This document shows positions 61,755 through 64,000 of a stretch of DNA of 64,000 bases, one piece after another. The translations under genes and the position numbers were made by a program. Below the pieces are notes generated by a model that worked only from the letters and a program-made list of their open reading frames with translations, was not told the DNA's origin and made no database searches. Origin of the DNA: Salinibius halmophilus (lineage in GTDB: Bacteria > Pseudomonadota > Gammaproteobacteria > Pseudomonadales > Natronospirillaceae); contig NZ_QPEP01000007.1 in assembly GCF_003577475.1 (NCBI RefSeq), positions 11,164-75,163 on the forward strand, given 5' to 3'. Each line of letters opens with the position of its first letter. Within the stretch, counting starts at the first letter, position 1.

Positions 61755-62543
61755 ATGACTGAGTTCGCCTACACAGATGCCGATTTTGCCACAATCTCTA
61801 AAAAAGCCTACGAGATTGCCGGCATTGTGCTAGGCGATAATAAACGAAGCTTGGTGTATTCACGAATTGCGCGTCGGTTGCGGGCGTTAAATATTGCGAC
61901 ATTTGCCGAGTATAGCGAATTTTTAGACCGAAACCCTGAAGAAGAAGAACCATTTGTGAATGCCATCACCACGAACTTAACTAAGTTCTTTCGTGAGGCG
62001 CACCATTTCGAGTTCCTAGCAGAGCGGGTGAGTGGGTGGCATGGTAAGCATAGTGTTTGGTCGGCTGGCTGCTCAACGGGTGAGGAGCCTTGGTCTATTG
62101 CTCTTACCCTTGCTAAAGCTCAAAAGTTAGCGCAAACATTGGTGCTGGCAACCGATATCGACACCAATGTGCTCGCCAAGGCCAGTTTAGGTGAGTATGC
62201 AGTCGATGATACCGACCTACAAACATTGCACGCATATCGGCAGTACTTGCAGATGAATCGCAATAGAACCACATTCCGTGTGAGTCAAACCGTACATGAG
62301 AACATGCGATTTCGTCGATTAAACCTGCAATCAGAGTGGCCGATGAAAAAGCCTTTTGATGTCATCTTTTGTCGCAATGTGATGATCTATTTTGACGATC
62401 AAACGCGGCAAAAGTTGGCATTGAAGTTTATTCAACAACTTAAGCCTGGCGGTTATTTAATCATTGGCCATAGTGAGTCGTTGCATCGTTTTAAACTACC
62501 ACTCAAATCCGTTGGGCCAACCATATACCAGGTGGCATCGTGA
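61755..62543 (+). CDS. cheR: Chemotaxis protein methyltransferase CheR (second copy)
   Basis: Methylates receptor glutamates, most likely on the adjacent receptor. The 262-aa protein has the N-terminal helical domain (GIVLGDNKRSLVYSRIARRL), TNLTKFFREAHHFEFL, the SAM motif VWSAGCSTGEEPWSIAL, and VIFCRNVMIYF followed by KPGGYLIIGHSESLHR. It is distinct from the CheR at 36087-36905. Starts 1 nt after the receptor stop and overlaps cheD as GTGA. Confidence 0.95.
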   Translation: MTEFAYTDADFATISKKAYEIAGIVLGDNKRSLVYSRIARRLRALNIATFAEYSEFLDRNPEEEEPFVNAITTNLTKFFREAHHFEFLAERVSGWHGKHSVWSAGCSTGEEPWSIALTLAKAQKLAQTLVLATDIDTNVLAKASLGEYAVDDTDLQTLHAYRQYLQMNRNRTTFRVSQTVHENMRFRRLNLQSEWPMKKPFDVIFCRNVMIYFDDQTRQKLALKFIQQLKPGGYLIIGHSESLHRFKLPLKSVGPTIYQVAS

Positions 62544-63103
62544 GCGAGCACAAGCACTACCTTGCCGGTGAAAACGTTTGGGTACGTCGGGTCATGCCAG
62601 GCGAGTTTTGCTTGGCTCAGCCAGGAGAATTGCTCACCACGGTTTTGGGCTCTTGTGTTGCAGTGTGTATCACCGACCCGGTAGCGAATGTTCATGGCAT
62701 GAACCATTTTTTGCTACCCCAGCCAAGTGACCACTCATTGAACGGGATTAATGCTCGCTATGGTGATTGGGCCATGGAAGCACTGATCAATGCGCTGATA
62801 AAACAAGGCGCCCATCGCAATAGGTTGGTTTATAAAGCGTTTGGCGGGGCCAAAATGTGGCAAGGTGAAAGTGATATAGGTGGCAGTAATATCGGTTTTC
62901 TCAAACAATGGTTGAACTTGGAAAACTCACAGTTGGCATCGAGTGACCTAGGTGGGCAACAAGGAAGATTAGTGCGCTTGTGGGGCGAGTCGGGCCGAGT
63001 GCAAATGAAACGTTTAGCGAAGGCCGAGCACGTCGTTCAAGAAGAACGTGCCTATCAGCAACAGCTGTTAGCACAAGATTCTGGTGATGTAGAGCTTTTC
63101 TAG
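62540..63103 (+). CDS. cheD: Chemoreceptor glutamine deamidase CheD
   Basis: Deamidates receptor glutamines to glutamates so that CheR can act on them. The 187-aa protein has the catalytic Cys in TVLGSCVAVCITD, the His in GMNHFLLP and the YKAFGGAKMW strand. It starts with GTG overlapping the cheR stop. No cheC, the usual partner phosphatase, is seen in the window. Confidence 0.93.
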   Translation: MSEHKHYLAGENVWVRRVMPGEFCLAQPGELLTTVLGSCVAVCITDPVANVHGMNHFLLPQPSDHSLNGINARYGDWAMEALINALIKQGAHRNRLVYKAFGGAKMWQGESDIGGSNIGFLKQWLNLENSQLASSDLGGQQGRLVRLWGESGRVQMKRLAKAEHVVQEERAYQQQLLAQDSGDVELF

Positions 63104-63116
63104 GGGAGCGCATTGT

Positions 63117-64000
63117 ATGGCAGTGAAAGTCGTGATTGTCGATGATTCGCCGCTGGCACGGCAAATTCTTCAGGCTGTATTGAGTGCAGACAAACGGATT
63201 GTTGTTGTTGGCCAGGCGGTAGATCCTTATATGGCCCGGGAGGTCATTAAAAAGACCGAGCCTGATGTCATTACCCTAGATGTTGAAATGCCTAAAATGA
63301 GCGGTTTGACCTTCCTCAAAAATCTCATGCGCTTGCGGCCAATGCCAGTGGTGATGGTCTCTTCACTTACCCATGCTGGCGCAGATGTGACGCTAGATGC
63401 TTTAGAGATAGGCGCCGTTGACTTTATTGCCAAACCAGCTGGTGAAGACCCAGAGTCTTTCAATCAAATTGCGCAAGAGATCTGCGACAAGGTCGTTTCT
63501 GCAGCGCAAGCTAAGGTGAAGGCTTTTTCGCCAGAGCTTTTTGCCCAGCGCTCTCAGTTAACCATTGCTGCGACGTCTGCCCGATCATCTAGCTTGGTGG
63601 CAGTGGGTGCTTCTACCGGTGGTGTAGAAGCATTGCGCGATTTGTTGTCGGTGTTGCCAGCTAACTTACCGCCGATGGTGGTCACGCAACATATTCCCGA
63701 AGCATTCAGTCGATCATTTGCCAATAGACTGAACAAAATATGCCAGCTCACGATTGTGGAGGCCGAGGCCGGTATGCGATTACGGCCTGGCTGGGTGTAT
63801 ATTGCACCGGGGTCGCATCACTTAACCGTACATCGCCAAGGAAACGATTATGTTTTAGCACTCAACGATGGTGAGTTGGTCAATCGACACAGGCCTTCCG
63901 TAGATGTGATGTACGAGAGCATAAGCAACACTTATCGCAATAGTGTGTTGGCAATCTTGCTTACCGGTATGGGTAAAGATGGCGCGCAAGGGCTGTTAAA
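63117..64000 (+). CDS. cheB: Chemotaxis methylesterase CheB (cut off by the window end)
   Basis: Response-regulated esterase that removes methyl groups from receptors. The frame runs open to the window end, so only the first 294 residues are seen. Receiver domain with Asp55 (VITLDVEMPKMSG) and Lys106 (FIAKPAGED); then the esterase with catalytic Ser166 (VAVGASTGGVEAL), His192 (TQHIPEAFS) and Asp288 (GMGKDGAQG). Spacing matches E. coli CheB (Ser164, His190, Asp286). GGGGAG lies upstream of the ATG. About 55 residues are probably missing. Confidence 0.95.
   Translation, partial: MAVKVVIVDDSPLARQILQAVLSADKRIVVVGQAVDPYMAREVIKKTEPDVITLDVEMPKMSGLTFLKNLMRLRPMPVVMVSSLTHAGADVTLDALEIGAVDFIAKPAGEDPESFNQIAQEICDKVVSAAQAKVKAFSPELFAQRSQLTIAATSARSSSLVAVGASTGGVEALRDLLSVLPANLPPMVVTQHIPEAFSRSFANRLNKICQLTIVEAEAGMRLRPGWVYIAPGSHHLTVHRQGNDYVLALNDGELVNRHRPSVDVMYESISNTYRNSVLAILLTGMGKDGAQGLL

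Overview
The window is a chromosomal segment of a motile, Gram-negative gammaproteobacterium. The gene order map–rpsB–tsf–pyrH–frr–uppS–cdsA–rseP–bamA–skp–lpxD–fabZ–lpxA–lpxB–rnhB–dnaE, with glnD–dapC–yffB–dapD beside it, is the order I know from Pseudomonas. Outer-membrane biogenesis genes, a split class II ribonucleotide reductase (NrdJa/NrdJb) and a sigma54/sigma28 flagellar hierarchy of Pseudomonas/Vibrio type point to the Pseudomonadales/Oceanospirillales sphere. No species can be named. I see no insertion sequence, prophage, CRISPR array or rRNA.

Layout. 1-455: initiator tRNA-fMet with a near-perfect promoter and its own terminator. 455-4400: beta carbonic anhydrase and nrdJab under two NrdR boxes (minus strand). 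4559-5284: OmpA-like lipoprotein with a strong terminator. 5482-11563 (minus): lysine biosynthesis (dapD, dapC), an ArsC/Spx-like protein, the nitrogen sensor glnD, and map. 11646-28256 (plus): translation genes (rpsB, tsf, pyrH, frr), then a tightly packed envelope and lipid A block ending in rnhB-dnaE. The usual neighbour dxr is absent from it. 28237-30234 (plus): three poorly characterised genes coupled by overlaps to the end of dnaE (small membrane protein, crotonase-family hydrolase, kinase-fold phosphotransferase).

30197-46054: first flagellar block. On the minus strand flgA has a sigma54 promoter, and flgM-flgN has a sigma28 promoter followed by a membrane coiled-coil protein and a hybrid histidine kinase. 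On the plus strand come cheV-cheR, flgBCDE and flgFGHI. FlgE is about three times the usual size and its insert is built of degenerate repeats. The flgIJKL continuation is missing: flgI ends in a terminator. 46134-47996: a DUF4250 protein, the cobalamin adenosyltransferase btuR (which supplies the NrdJ cofactor) and a pseudouridine synthase.

48027-64000: second flagellar block. fleSR (two-component regulator, sigma54 promoter) is followed by fliEFGHIJ (sigma54 promoter), with a 152-nt overlap between fliH and fliI. A chemotaxis operon then runs STAS-cheY-cheA-cheW-mcp-cheR-cheD-cheB, and cheB runs off the window edge.

How it fits together: the promoters read by eye reproduce a Pseudomonas-like cascade. 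Sigma54 promoters precede flgA, fleSR and fliE, further sigma54-type sites precede flgB and (weaker) flgF, and a sigma28 promoter drives flgMN. The flgB promoter is embedded in the 3' arm and T-tract of the cheR terminator. The points most worth a second look are the giant FlgE, the fliH/fliI overprint, the terminator/promoter fusion, the uncharacterised genes after dnaE, and the coiled-coil/kinase pair in the flgMN unit.
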